NCBI RefSeq assembly: GCF_900108035.1 | Contig: NZ_FNVS01000018.1 | Span: forward strand, 1 to 64,000 | Direction: 5' to 3' | DNA from: Parabacteroides chinchillae | GTDB taxonomy: Bacteria > Bacteroidota > Bacteroidia > Bacteroidales > Tannerellaceae | DNA length: 64,000 nucleotides | Part shown: positions 21,086 through 29,998 of the stretch, piece by piece | Layout of the letters: every line of letters begins with the position of its first letter | Numbering within the stretch: the stretch's first letter is position 1 | Program-made: the position numbers and the translations under genes | The notes under the pieces: generated by a model | What the model saw: the letters and a program-made list of their open reading frames with translations, nothing else | What the model was told of the DNA's origin: nothing | The model's database searches: none

Positions 21086-21159
21086 AGCCTCTTGTCGGAT
21101 TCGAACCAACGACCCCGAGATTACAAATCACGTGCTCTGGCCAACTGAGCTAAAGAGGC
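21086..21159 (-). tRNA. tRNA-Thr(TGT)
   Basis: The minus strand has acceptor GCCTCTT/AAGAGGC and anticodon loop TTTGTAA, giving anticodon TGT. It is the first gene of the tRNA-tuf transcription unit. Confidence 0.95.
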
Positions 21160-21208
21160 GATAGAAACTTCTAAAAGAAGCCGTTCCGTCATGATGGCGA
21201 AACGGCTG

Positions 21209-21239
21209 CAAATTTAGATATTATTTCTTACATACCAAA
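21209..21239 (-). promoter_or_regulatory. Promoter of the tRNA-tuf operon
   Basis: Read on the minus strand, TTTG (21236-21239) and TAAATTTG (21209-21216) are 19 bases apart, an exact match to the Bacteroidetes vegetative promoter. It lies 50 bases before tRNA-Thr(TGT). Confidence 0.85.
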
Positions 21240-21256
21240 TTTATCTACCGTTTTTT

Positions 21257-21556
21257 TTATTTGGCTCTGATTTTTTCTTTGAATTTAATCAATTGCTTTT
21301 CTAATGCTTCAACACATTCATCAACAGATGCTTCAAAAGTATCTGTTACTTTTTCCGCAAAGCAATCTCCATTTTTGATTTTCAGCAAAATGCCTACCTG
21401 TTTATTATTGGCACTTTCAGGTTTCACAACCTTCAGAGTAACTTCAGCTAATATAATGCCGTCAAAATATTGTTCCAACTTAGACACTTTCTTCTGAATA
21501 AACGCCTCAAGCTGTACTGTTGCATCAAAATGGATAGCATGAATTCTAATTTCCAT
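21257..21556 (-). CDS. hpf: Ribosome hibernation-promoting factor (HPF/RaiA family)
   Basis: The 99-residue short-form protein (MEIRIHAIHFDATVQLEAFI..., with EVTLKVVKPESANNKQV and the FEASVDECVEALEKQL helix) binds the 30S decoding region and inactivates ribosomes under stress. The start was set at the internal Met because AAGGAGG lies 8 bases upstream of it and the family starts there. It overlaps the end of xerC by 11 bases, so translation is probably coupled. Confidence 0.9.
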   Translation of the reverse strand: MEIRIHAIHFDATVQLEAFIQKKVSKLEQYFDGIILAEVTLKVVKPESANNKQVGILLKIKNGDCFAEKVTDTFEASVDECVEALEKQLIKFKEKIRAK

Positions 21557-22460
21557 AATTACCTCCTTCTTTTTTTGCTCTGGGATGAGCATGATACACT
21601 TTTTTTAATTCCTCAAAGGTTGTATGCGTATAAACACTGGTTGAAGCCAAACTGCTATGTCCGAGTAATTCTTTCACAGCATTCAACTCCGCTCCATTAT
21701 TTAACATACTGGTTGCAAATGAATGTCTCAATACGTGCGGGCTACATTTTGCCAATGTCGGGATTTCCGACAGCATCTTCTTTACTATATTGTATACAAT
21801 ACCTGTAGAAAGCTGCGTTCCATTCTTTCTTACAAAGAACCATTCACATTGTATGCCAACTTCACGATTTCGAACTTCAGTGTATGCAAGCATTAAGTTT
21901 TTTAAACCTTCTGCAAAAGGGATCAACCGCTGTTTATTACGCTTACCGGTAACTTTTAATTGCATCGCATCGAAATCCACATCCGAATTTTTAATTCCGA
22001 TCAATTCCGAGCGCCGTATTCCGGTATCATAAAATAATTCCAGCATCAAACGATTCCTTATACCTTCAAAATCCTCATCAAACCCATCACCATCCAACAG
22101 TATATCCATTTCTCCTTCCTTTACAAAATAGGGTAATGGTTTCTTTGTTTTAGGCCCGGTTACTAACCGAAGCGGATTTACAGAAACAATTCTCTGTTTC
22201 ATGAGAAACTTAAAAAAAGATTTCAAAGAACTCAATTTGCGATTTACCGACACGGGAGAAATCTTTTCATCCAATAAATAGACTATCCAACTTCTCACTA
22301 TATCCGAATCAATAAGACCGGGACTAAATACACCTTCCAGACGATCCTTTACATACTCTTCAAATTGACTTAAATCTTTCGAGTAAGCATCAACCGTATA
22401 ATCGGAATAATTCCTTTCATACCGCAGATAAGTTAAAAAATCATCTATCAGTTCGTCCAC
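21546..22460 (-). CDS. xerC: Tyrosine recombinase of the XerC/XerD type
   Basis: The 304-residue protein has an N-terminal SAM-like DNA-binding domain (about 1-95) and a catalytic domain with the family tetrad: Arg149 in DTGIRRSE, HVLRH in the 240s, a C-terminal His in LLGHSSLAS, and the nucleophilic Tyr in TSVYTH. Length and the rpsU/hpf neighbourhood fit the chromosomal dimer-resolving recombinase of Bacteroidetes rather than a phage or transposon integrase. The start is GTG, directly after an in-frame stop and a hairpin. Confidence 0.9.
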   Translation of the reverse strand: MDELIDDFLTYLRYERNYSDYTVDAYSKDLSQFEEYVKDRLEGVFSPGLIDSDIVRSWIVYLLDEKISPVSVNRKLSSLKSFFKFLMKQRIVSVNPLRLVTGPKTKKPLPYFVKEGEMDILLDGDGFDEDFEGIRNRLMLELFYDTGIRRSELIGIKNSDVDFDAMQLKVTGKRNKQRLIPFAEGLKNLMLAYTEVRNREVGIQCEWFFVRKNGTQLSTGIVYNIVKKMLSEIPTLAKCSPHVLRHSFATSMLNNGAELNAVKELLGHSSLASTSVYTHTTFEELKKVYHAHPRAKKEGGNYGN

Positions 22461-22482
22461 GTTGCATCAACTTTTATGCAAC
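22461..22482. promoter_or_regulatory. Hairpin abutting the xerC start codon
   Basis: GTTGCAT and ATGCAAC form a perfect seven-base stem over an eight-base loop, ending exactly at the base before the GTG start. It may restrict ribosome access to xerC or mark an mRNA processing site. Confidence 0.5.
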
Positions 22483-22526
22483 GAAAATAGGAATAAGAAT
22501 TCAATAAAACAAGCCTGGCTCTATAT

Positions 22527-22718
22527 TTATTCTTCTACTTGCTGCAAATGCTGAACGTATATTGCACGCATAGTTTGTTTTCTTTTTGCAACTGAAGGTT
22601 TTTCAAAAGCCTGACGACTTCTCAATTCTTTTACAATACCAGTCTTTTCAAACTTTCTTTTGAACTTTTTCAACGCTTTTTCAATGTTCTCGCCTTCTTT
22701 CAATGGAACTACGATCAT
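22527..22718 (-). CDS. rpsU: 30S ribosomal protein S21
   Basis: The 63-residue basic protein (MIVVPLKEGENIEKALKKFKRKFEKTG...RSRQAFEKPSVAKRKQ) matches bS21, which sits near the anti-Shine-Dalgarno end of 16S rRNA. In Bacteroidia this protein occludes the anti-SD sequence, explaining scarce SD sites. It begins the rpsU-xerC-hpf group, with a consensus promoter 50 bases upstream. Confidence 0.96.
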   Translation of the reverse strand: MIVVPLKEGENIEKALKKFKRKFEKTGIVKELRSRQAFEKPSVAKRKQTMRAIYVQHLQQVEE

Positions 22719-22767
22719 AATTTTTAATGTATTATATTGTTTATTACTATATCCACAAATTGGGCAG

Positions 22768-22798
22768 CAAAATTACAGATAGTTTCGTTATTACCAAA
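22768..22798 (-). promoter_or_regulatory. Promoter of rpsU-xerC-hpf
   Basis: Read on the minus strand, TTTG (22795-22798) and TAATTTTG (22768-22775) are separated by 19 bases. Confidence 0.85.
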
Positions 22799-22817
22799 AC
22801 TTTCCGTAAAATATTTT

Positions 22818-23840
22818 CTACCATACCCCCTTTTCCGTAATAATAGCCGTTATCAGCTCACGAGGTGTGACATCAAATGCAGGATTATAAACTTTCACTT
22901 TTTCTGGCGCCATTCGTCTATTATACCACATATCGGTAACCTCTTCCGGATGCCGTTCTTCTATCACAATAGATTTTCCGTCGGGACACTGCATATCAAT
23001 TGTTGATGTAGGCCCTAATACATAAAAAGGAATTCCATAATAACGAGCTAATACGGCAACACCAGAAGTTCCGATCTTATTTGCAACATCTCCGTTAGCC
23101 GCTATACGGTCGCATCCCACAAGCACTGCCTGCACCCACCCTTTTTGCATTACACTTGAAACCATATTATCGCAAATAAGAGTAACATCCACGCCTGCAC
23201 GCTGCAGTTCATAAGTAGTTAACCGGGCTCCTTGTAACAGCGGACGTGTTTCATCTGCAAATACTTTAAAACCAAATCCTCTCTCCTGTCCTAAATAAAC
23301 AGGGGCTAAAGCCGTTCCATACTCCGAAACTGCCAAATGCCCGGCATTACAATGCGTCAATACTCCCATACCCGGACGAAGTAAAGCCAAACCATTCTCT
23401 CCAATTTGACGACAAGCGGTTGCATCTTCTTCACGAATGGCAAGAGCTTCTTTCAACAACTCTTGTTTAATTTGCGGTACACTTTTCTCTTTATTCAATA
23501 AAATTCGCCGTTCCATCCTATCCAAAGCCGCTACTAAATTTACGGCAGTTGGACGAGCACCTGACAAAAAAACTTTTATCCTGCAAAATTCATTATAAAA
23601 TTGCTCAAAAGAAGATGTTTTTATTTTACTACTACATATATAAATACCGTACGCAGCAGCAATACCTATTGCGGGAGCCCCCCTTACTTTCAGTTTAAAT
23701 ATTGCATCCCAAATATCCTGTTCTGTAAACAACGAGACATATATTTCTTTTTCAGGCAACAAGGTTTGATCCAAAATTACAACGGCATCTTTTGTTTCAT
23801 TCAGACATACGGTTTTTAAACCGGCAAGCTCTTTTATCAT
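22818..23840 (-). CDS. mtnA: S-methyl-5-thioribose-1-phosphate isomerase
   Basis: The 340-residue eIF2B-like sugar-phosphate isomerase converts methylthioribose-1-phosphate to methylthioribulose-1-phosphate in methionine salvage. Family motifs are RGAPAIGIAAAYG (about 52-64), THCNAGHLAVSEYGTALAP with the catalytic Cys, VFADETRPLLQGARLT, the Asp-containing GCDRIAANGDVANKIGT, and PFYVLGPTSTID. It follows the lipoprotein gene by 11 bases. No other methionine-salvage gene is nearby. Confidence 0.94.
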   Translation of the reverse strand: MIKELAGLKTVCLNETKDAVVILDQTLLPEKEIYVSLFTEQDIWDAIFKLKVRGAPAIGIAAAYGIYICSSKIKTSSFEQFYNEFCRIKVFLSGARPTAVNLVAALDRMERRILLNKEKSVPQIKQELLKEALAIREEDATACRQIGENGLALLRPGMGVLTHCNAGHLAVSEYGTALAPVYLGQERGFGFKVFADETRPLLQGARLTTYELQRAGVDVTLICDNMVSSVMQKGWVQAVLVGCDRIAANGDVANKIGTSGVAVLARYYGIPFYVLGPTSTIDMQCPDGKSIVIEERHPEEVTDMWYNRRMAPEKVKVYNPAFDVTPRELITAIITEKGVW

Positions 23841-23851
23841 ATATATCTTCC

Positions 23852-24727
23852 TTAAAATTCAATATTAAAACTTTCATCACCCGGTCCTAATGCTACTCCG
23901 ACCACTACACTTGCAACTCCCAGAGCCACCGCCCCAACAGCTATTCCAACACCCGCCCCTTTTACTTTCCGGGCATAAGAAAAGTCTCCGGATAACTGCT
24001 GTTGCTCGCTAAAATCCGATGGAGGGACATTGCCTGCTTTTATTAATTTTGAAATATAAAAATTACGTTCAAAAAACATATACTTACGTTGTTTGCCATT
24101 ATGATCATCAGTATATAACGTAAGATAACTTCTAAAACACAACGGAGAATCACTTTCCGTAAACTCTTTTGTACGAACCGAAACCACGCTTAAATCATTA
24201 GTCGTAATATTTTCTTTAACATACTCTTCCTTGAGTATTTTATCAAAAGGAATACCTGGCAGATTCAGAGGTATATTTTCAATTTTCGATTTTGGAGGAA
24301 TAAAGTCTACACCTTTGGGTAAAAACACAGATCCCGCAAAAGAGCCTCGGGAAGTAGCTACATTTTCTGTTATCCTACTATTCCATCTATATGATTCGCC
24401 ATGGGAGACCGACTCTGTCTCTCCTTCTACCAACACCTTTTTATCTTGATAAACCGTAGCTATATCATCTATAATCAAAGCCGAACGTGTCCAGTCGACA
24501 AACAAAGGTTCATCCAGTTTATTATAAATAATGATAGATACCGGTGCATTCTCTCCATTAAAAGAATAAGAAACAACTACCGTATCCGTTTCTTGCACAA
24601 AATCTCCCAGATCGCTTCTTATACCAACACGATCATTTGAACTCAATATCGAATAGTAATAAGAAGAACAACCGCTTAAACTCAACAACAATACGACTGC
24701 AACAAAAAAGAAAAGCTTATTCTTCAT
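23852..24727 (-). CDS. Lipoprotein of unknown function
   Basis: The 291-residue product has a short signal peptide and a clear lipobox, LSLSGC, at about residues 15-20. The middle consists of beta-rich segments (VVVSYSFNGENAPVSIIIYNKLDEPLFVDW), and the end has a Gly/Ala/Val-rich hydrophobic stretch (GAGVGIAVGAVALGVASVVVG) before FNIEF. It is probably membrane-anchored at both ends. I recognise no catalytic motif and no named family. It is upstream of, and probably cotranscribed with, mtnA. Confidence 0.75.
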   Translation of the reverse strand: MKNKLFFFVAVVLLLSLSGCSSYYYSILSSNDRVGIRSDLGDFVQETDTVVVSYSFNGENAPVSIIIYNKLDEPLFVDWTRSALIIDDIATVYQDKKVLVEGETESVSHGESYRWNSRITENVATSRGSFAGSVFLPKGVDFIPPKSKIENIPLNLPGIPFDKILKEEYVKENITTNDLSVVSVRTKEFTESDSPLCFRSYLTLYTDDHNGKQRKYMFFERNFYISKLIKAGNVPPSDFSEQQQLSGDFSYARKVKGAGVGIAVGAVALGVASVVVGVALGPGDESFNIEF

Positions 24728-25026
24728 AATACTAAAACTTTATAGTGTACACAAAAATAAGTAATTATAAATAAATGACAAACAGAAAAAGACATTCATT
24801 ATAATCATCGGGATCTTTTTACAAATTCATCCCGATGATTTTCTAAAAAGATCCCGATGATTTCAAAAACGGTCAAAATATAAAAAAAGCTCTCTGCTAA
24901 TTTATCCGTTTAGTTATTAAATTATTTTCTCAAATTTTAGTTCATAAATAAAAAACATTATATTTGTCATTTCTGATACTATAAAATATCTCATATTCAT
25001 AAAAATCATTTCTTAAATTAAACAAC
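24728..25026. repeat. Intergenic CATCGGGAT repeat cluster
   Basis: Three units of the ATCATCGGGATC type, in both orientations and separated by T/A runs, lie at about 24803-24865. They can pair with each other in more than one way. The rest of the gap is AT-rich and holds the promoter of the next gene. Confidence 0.6.
24936..24966 (+). promoter_or_regulatory. Promoter of the FAD oxidoreductase gene
   Basis: TTTA (24936-24939), a 19-base spacer and TATATTTG (24959-24966) fit the Bacteroidetes pattern with one change in the -33 box. The start codon is 60 bases downstream. Confidence 0.6.
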
Positions 25027-26745
25027 ATGAAAAGACGTAATTTTTTGGCACTAGCAGCTATCGCCGGAGGCAGTAAATTTCTCTTTCCATATTCGGCTTT
25101 TGCCAACACAGGAAAAGGGCAGATTCCAGGCATAAAAGATAGTCTATCCAACCAATTAGAAGCCGATATCATCATTTTAGGTGGTGGTATGGGAGGATGT
25201 GCAACCGCTCTTGCAGCTTGCCGTAACGGATTGAATGTAATAATGACCGAAGAAACCGACTGGATCGGGGGGCAAGCTTCACAGCAAGGTGTTCCACCAG
25301 ATGAACACCCGTGGATAGAAACGCACGGGGCACCTGCCACCTACCGGGAATATAGAACTAGGGTCATGGATTATTACAAGCGCAACTATCCATTGACAGA
25401 TGAAGCCCGCAACCGGAAATTCTTAAATCCCGGAGACGGTTCCGTTTCCCGCATTTGCCATGAACCTAAAGTTACAGTTGCCGTTTTAACAGAAATGCTA
25501 GCTCCATACATGAGTAACGGCAAACTCATTATATTGACAGACTATAAAGTAAAAAAAGCAGATGTCAACGGCGACAATGTAAAAGCAGTACAAGTTTATA
25601 ATAAAAAAGAAGGCCGTACTCTTACCCTGATTGCCCCTTATTTCGTAGATGCTACCGAATGTGGAGATTTGTTGCCCTTAACAGGAACCGAATATGTAAC
25701 AGGAACCGAATCGAAAGCGCAGACAAATGAACTTCACGCTTCCGATAAAGCTCGTCCAGGAAATAATCAAGCATTTACAGTTTGTTTCGCAATGGATTAT
25801 GTTCCGGGAGCAAATCTGGTAATTGATAGGCCAAAAAATTACGACCATTGGAGCAACTATGTCCCCAACTTGACTCCGGCATGGTCAGGGAAATTACTCA
25901 GCCTTGCTTATTCGGACCCACGTACCCTGAAACCCAAAACACTGGGATTCCAACCCGAAGGTGAGCCAACCGGCGACGTTTTGAATTTATGGAACTATCG
26001 TAAAATAATCAACCGCCATAACTTCACTCCTGGTACTTATCAGGGAGATATAACGATGGTAAACTGGCCTCAGCAAGACTACATGCAGGGCAACCTGATT
26101 GATGTATCGGAGGATGAATTTGAAAAACATGTCAACGCCGCAAAGGAAATGAACAGATGTTTCTTCTACTGGCTACAAACAGAAGCACCCCGTCCTGACG
26201 GAGGAACAGGATGGGCTGGTCTGCGTTTGAGAGGAGATGTTATGGGAACAGAGGATGGTATGGCCAAATATCCGTACATCCGCGAAGCCAGACGTATCAA
26301 ATCGGAATTTACAATTCTTGAAGAACATGTAGGTGCAGAAAACCGGGTACTAGTTGCCGGGAAAACAGCAGGCAAGAAAGCGGCCGATTTCTACGATAGC
26401 GTAGGTTTAGGATATTATCACATAGACTTGCATCCAAGCAACGAAGGAGACAATTACATAGACTTTGCATCTCTTCCTTACCAGATTCCATTAGGAGCAT
26501 TGTTGCCTCAACGAATGAACAATCTGTTACCGGCAAACAAAAATATAGGAACAACACATATCACAAACGGTTGTTATCGTGAACATCCAACGGAATGGGG
26601 TATCGGCGAAGCTGTAGGTATGCTTATTACATACGCAAAAGCAAAAAAAGTTCCACCTCGCGCAGTCAGAGAACGCAAAGAGTTATTGGAAGATTTCCAG
26701 AAATGGATACGTACGCAAGGGCTGGAAACTCATTGGCCTGCTTAA
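25027..26745 (+). CDS. Secreted FAD-dependent oxidoreductase
   Basis: The 572-residue protein begins MKRRNFLALAAIAGG, a signal with twin-Arg character followed by a hydrophobic core. The dinucleotide-binding motif ADIIILGGGMGGCATALAA lies at about residues 40-58, followed by TEETDWIGGQASQQGV. It matches the FAD_oxidored family (PF12831) found in many exported Bacteroidetes proteins of undefined substrate. An HITNGCYREHPTEWGIGEAVG segment near residue 515 is a typical second FAD-contact region. The gene is single with its own promoter. Confidence 0.85.
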   Translation: MKRRNFLALAAIAGGSKFLFPYSAFANTGKGQIPGIKDSLSNQLEADIIILGGGMGGCATALAACRNGLNVIMTEETDWIGGQASQQGVPPDEHPWIETHGAPATYREYRTRVMDYYKRNYPLTDEARNRKFLNPGDGSVSRICHEPKVTVAVLTEMLAPYMSNGKLIILTDYKVKKADVNGDNVKAVQVYNKKEGRTLTLIAPYFVDATECGDLLPLTGTEYVTGTESKAQTNELHASDKARPGNNQAFTVCFAMDYVPGANLVIDRPKNYDHWSNYVPNLTPAWSGKLLSLAYSDPRTLKPKTLGFQPEGEPTGDVLNLWNYRKIINRHNFTPGTYQGDITMVNWPQQDYMQGNLIDVSEDEFEKHVNAAKEMNRCFFYWLQTEAPRPDGGTGWAGLRLRGDVMGTEDGMAKYPYIREARRIKSEFTILEEHVGAENRVLVAGKTAGKKAADFYDSVGLGYYHIDLHPSNEGDNYIDFASLPYQIPLGALLPQRMNNLLPANKNIGTTHITNGCYREHPTEWGIGEAVGMLITYAKAKKVPPRAVRERKELLEDFQKWIRTQGLETHWPA

Positions 26746-26871
26746 GTATTGCCCGAATAGAAATAAAACAATCATTCATAATTCCATGCTGTTGAAACCG
26801 GAATGTTTCACCGGCATGGAATATAATGGAATACTTTATAAATTATATAAATCACAAAACAATCGGAAACC

Positions 26872-27612
26872 ATGCATTGTATTATAAACATACTATTTAG
26901 TCTGTTTCTGGTGATGCCATTCAATTATTTATACAGTCAGAGCTTTACCGAAATTATTAACCGGGGAATACCCGGCAATAGTTCCGGCCAATTGTTAGAG
27001 CGCATACACAAAGACGTTATTAACGAACAACCGGATATGGTAATTATCCTCGTCGGAACGAACGACCTGTTAAATACGCAAAAACTTGTATCCGTTGAAA
27101 CATTTAAACAGAATATCAATCTATTAACAGATTCATGTATAGAACATCATATCCCTGTTGTATTAGTAAGTCCGCCTACGGTAGACCCTATTTATTTATA
27201 CCAACGGCACGACTCGGTAAAGTTCGGTATTTCTCCGATCAAAAAACTGGAACAAGGAAGAGATGCCATGAAACAAGTCTGCAAGGAAAAAAACATTCCT
27301 TTTGTCGATCTGCTGAGTTTTCTTCAATATCTGAATATTCCCCGGCATAACTCGGACGACATTATTATAAACTTAAAAAACAGTAACGCCGTAGATGGCG
27401 TTCATTTCACAAAGAAAGGAAACGAACTACTGGCAAACTACATCTATTGTCATTTACTAGCCATCTTCGATCTATCCAAAATAAAAAAGATTGTCTGCTT
27501 TGGCGATTCCATTACAAACGGCGTTTACATGGAAGGTGCCGGGACAAGCGAAGGCGATACATACCCTGCCGTACTGAAACGTTTAATCAATTACCCGTAT
27601 AACAGAGAATAA
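26872..27612 (+). CDS. SGNH/GDSL hydrolase with circularly permuted block order
   Basis: The 246-residue product has a likely signal peptide (about 1-23) and all SGNH catalytic blocks, but in an unusual order. Block II (RGIPGNSS, 31-38), block III (GTND, 62-65) and block V (DGVHF, 175-179) come first, and block I with the nucleophile (GDSIT, Ser213) is at the C-terminus, followed by TYPAVLKRLINY. In normal homologues that C-terminal piece directly precedes the residues found here at the N-terminus. It therefore looks circularly permuted rather than truncated. If active it would be an exported esterase or lipase-like hydrolase; the substrate is unknown. Confidence 0.7.
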   Translation: MHCIINILFSLFLVMPFNYLYSQSFTEIINRGIPGNSSGQLLERIHKDVINEQPDMVIILVGTNDLLNTQKLVSVETFKQNINLLTDSCIEHHIPVVLVSPPTVDPIYLYQRHDSVKFGISPIKKLEQGRDAMKQVCKEKNIPFVDLLSFLQYLNIPRHNSDDIIINLKNSNAVDGVHFTKKGNELLANYIYCHLLAIFDLSKIKKIVCFGDSITNGVYMEGAGTSEGDTYPAVLKRLINYPYNRE

Positions 27613-27682
27613 GTACTGTTTTCTTTTGATTATTATTTTGATTAACTTTGCGAATAGTAATGTTGACAAAATACACAATACG

Positions 27683-29470
27683 ATGAAAACAAATATTCCC
27701 GAACGTATTGCCGCCCTGCGCGAAGCAATGAAGCAGCATAGGATGGATGCCTACATCATCCCCAGTTCAGACCCGCACCTCAGTGAATATCCGGCAAGCC
27801 ACTGGAAATCACGCGAATGGATTTCCGGTTTTGATGGTTCGGCCGGTACAGTAGTAATTACCGCTGATAAAGCCGGTTTATGGACAGATTCGCGGTATTT
27901 CCTGCAAGCGGCCAAACAACTGGAAGGTTCCGGTATTGAACTTTATAAAATGGCTTTACCTGAAACCCCTTCTATCCCTGACTTTTTATTACATAAACTG
28001 CACGAAGGGCAAACTGTCGGATTGGACGGTAAAACCTATAGTGTTACCGATGCGCGCACACTCGAAAGTAAACTCAAACGGAAACAAATCAGATTGGATG
28101 TTTCGTCCGACCTGATAAACGAAATATGGAAAGACCGCCCGGCTATACCTGCTAATCCATTATTTGAAATGCCCGAAGAACTTAGTGGCAAATCAGTACA
28201 CGAGAAACTAGATGAAATATGCGACTGTCTACACGCAAACGGAGCGGACGGTATCATCCTTGCTGCTCTTGACGAAATAGCCTGGACATTTAATATTCGT
28301 GGAACAGATGTAGAATACAACCCGGTTGTTGTGAGTTATGCATTCGTATCCGACAAAGAAAACGTACTGTTTATTGACCCACGAAAACTGACAACTGAAA
28401 CAGTCGAACATCTTAAAAAAGAAGGTGTCATATTAGCTGACTATAACAAAATACAATCATACCTTATTCACCTGGCAAAAAACAGCCGTATATTCGTGGA
28501 CACGAACAAGACTAATGTTGCCCTGTTCAACGCAATTCCTTCCGAATGTACCATTATAGAAGGCATATCGCCTGCCAATCATCTGAAAAGTGTCAAAAAC
28601 GAAACGGAGTTAAAAGGATTCCGCAACGCAATGGAGAAAGACGGCGTAGCCTTAACCCGTTTCTTTATCTGGCTGGAGAAAGAAATGGAGGCGGGGCACA
28701 AAGTAACAGAGATGAGCGCTGCAAAAAAACTAACATCCCTTCGGTCGGAACAATCGCAATATATCATGGACAGTTTTGCTACCATCTGCGGATATGCCGC
28801 TCACGGTGCCATCGTACACTATGAAGCAACTCCGGATACAGATACAGAACTGAAGCCCGAAAACCTCTTGCTTATAGACTCCGGTGCCCAGTACCTGGAC
28901 GGTACAACCGACATTACCCGTACGATTGCACTCGGAGAACTTTCGGAAGCCATGAAAAAAGATTACACCCGTGTGCTGAAAGGTACAATCAGCTTGGCTA
29001 AATCAAAATTTCCTGCCGGGACACGCGGTTCTCAATTGGACATACTTGCACGCAAAGCATTGTGGGACTCCGGTCTGAACTATCTGCATGGTACCGGACA
29101 TGGCATCGGGCATTGCCTTAATGTACACGAAGGCCCGCAAAGCATCCGTATGGAAGAAAATCCTGTTCCACTCAAACCGGGCATGGTTATAAGTGATGAA
29201 CCGGGGCTTTATCGTACCGATGAATATGGCATCCGAATCGAAAACCTGATTACCGTACGCGAAGACAGCGAAACAGAATTCGGCACATTCCTCGGCTTCG
29301 ATACACTCACCCTCTGTCCTATCGATACCCGGCCGATCCTTATTCCAATGCTTTCCGTACGCGAACGCACCTGGTTGAATAAGTATCATCAGATGGTATA
29401 TGACAAACTAAGCCCTTATCTGAACGAAACAGAAAAAGAATGGTTAAAGAATAAAACAACAGAAATCTAA
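27683..29470 (+). CDS. Xaa-Pro aminopeptidase P (M24B)
   Basis: The start was set at ATG 27683 (MKTNIPERIAALREAMKQH), giving 595 residues; the longer open frame adds 19 residues that cover the promoter-like TAACTTTG at 27643. The protein has two creatinase-like N-terminal domains and a C-terminal pita-bread domain with metal ligands in LLLIDSGAQYLDGTTDITRT (two Asp), GTGHGIGHCLNVHEGP (His), and the Glu residues of SDEPGLY and GIRIENL. It removes N-terminal residues preceding proline and appears cytoplasmic, without a signal peptide. The next gene's ATG follows its stop directly. Confidence 0.93.
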   Translation: MKTNIPERIAALREAMKQHRMDAYIIPSSDPHLSEYPASHWKSREWISGFDGSAGTVVITADKAGLWTDSRYFLQAAKQLEGSGIELYKMALPETPSIPDFLLHKLHEGQTVGLDGKTYSVTDARTLESKLKRKQIRLDVSSDLINEIWKDRPAIPANPLFEMPEELSGKSVHEKLDEICDCLHANGADGIILAALDEIAWTFNIRGTDVEYNPVVVSYAFVSDKENVLFIDPRKLTTETVEHLKKEGVILADYNKIQSYLIHLAKNSRIFVDTNKTNVALFNAIPSECTIIEGISPANHLKSVKNETELKGFRNAMEKDGVALTRFFIWLEKEMEAGHKVTEMSAAKKLTSLRSEQSQYIMDSFATICGYAAHGAIVHYEATPDTDTELKPENLLLIDSGAQYLDGTTDITRTIALGELSEAMKKDYTRVLKGTISLAKSKFPAGTRGSQLDILARKALWDSGLNYLHGTGHGIGHCLNVHEGPQSIRMEENPVPLKPGMVISDEPGLYRTDEYGIRIENLITVREDSETEFGTFLGFDTLTLCPIDTRPILIPMLSVRERTWLNKYHQMVYDKLSPYLNETEKEWLKNKTTEI

Positions 29471-29998
29471 ATGGCATTAATTAAATCCGTACGTGGCTTT
29501 ACCCCAAAAATCGGTAAAGACACATTTCTTGCAGACAACGCCACAATAGTTGGCGATGTAGAGATTGGCGAAGGTTGCAGTATATGGTTTGGAGCTATAC
29601 TGCGTGGCGATGTAAATTCCATCCGTATCGGCAATGGAGTGAACATACAAGACGGTTCCGTATTGCATACTTTATACGAAAAATCGACCATCGAGATTGG
29701 TGATGATGTATCGGTAGGCCATAACGTAACAATTCATGGAGCAAAGATATGCAACGGCGCTCTTATCGGAATGGGTTCGGTTGTGCTAGACCATGCCGTA
29801 ATAGGCGAAGGTGCTATAATAGCTGCCGGATCGGTTGTACTTAGCAAAACGATTGTGGAGCCGGGCAGTATCTATGCCGGTGTTCCTGCCAAGTTCGTAA
29901 AAAAGGTCGATCCGGAACAAGCCAAAGAGATCAACCAGAAAATTGCAAAGAATTATCACATGTATTCATCCTGGTATAAAGAAGAGGGGGAAAAGTAA
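29471..29998 (+). CDS. Gamma carbonic anhydrase-like hexapeptide protein
   Basis: The 175-residue protein is a left-handed beta-helix built of hexapeptide repeats (VGDVEIGEGCSIWFGAILRGD, then IGNGVNIQDGS). Zinc-ligand histidines are visible in HTLY and VGHNVTIHG. The family (YrdA/CaiE-like) includes true gamma carbonic anhydrases and relatives of unclear activity. Its start abuts the aminopeptidase stop and its own stop abuts the next start, so these genes are translationally linked. Confidence 0.88.
   Translation: MALIKSVRGFTPKIGKDTFLADNATIVGDVEIGEGCSIWFGAILRGDVNSIRIGNGVNIQDGSVLHTLYEKSTIEIGDDVSVGHNVTIHGAKICNGALIGMGSVVLDHAVIGEGAIIAAGSVVLSKTIVEPGSIYAGVPAKFVKKVDPEQAKEINQKIAKNYHMYSSWYKEEGEK

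Noticed and set aside
21546-22460. Phage or transposon integrase
   Set aside because: Its neighbours are rpsU and hpf, its length is that of Xer proteins, and no attachment-site repeats or mobile genes flank it.
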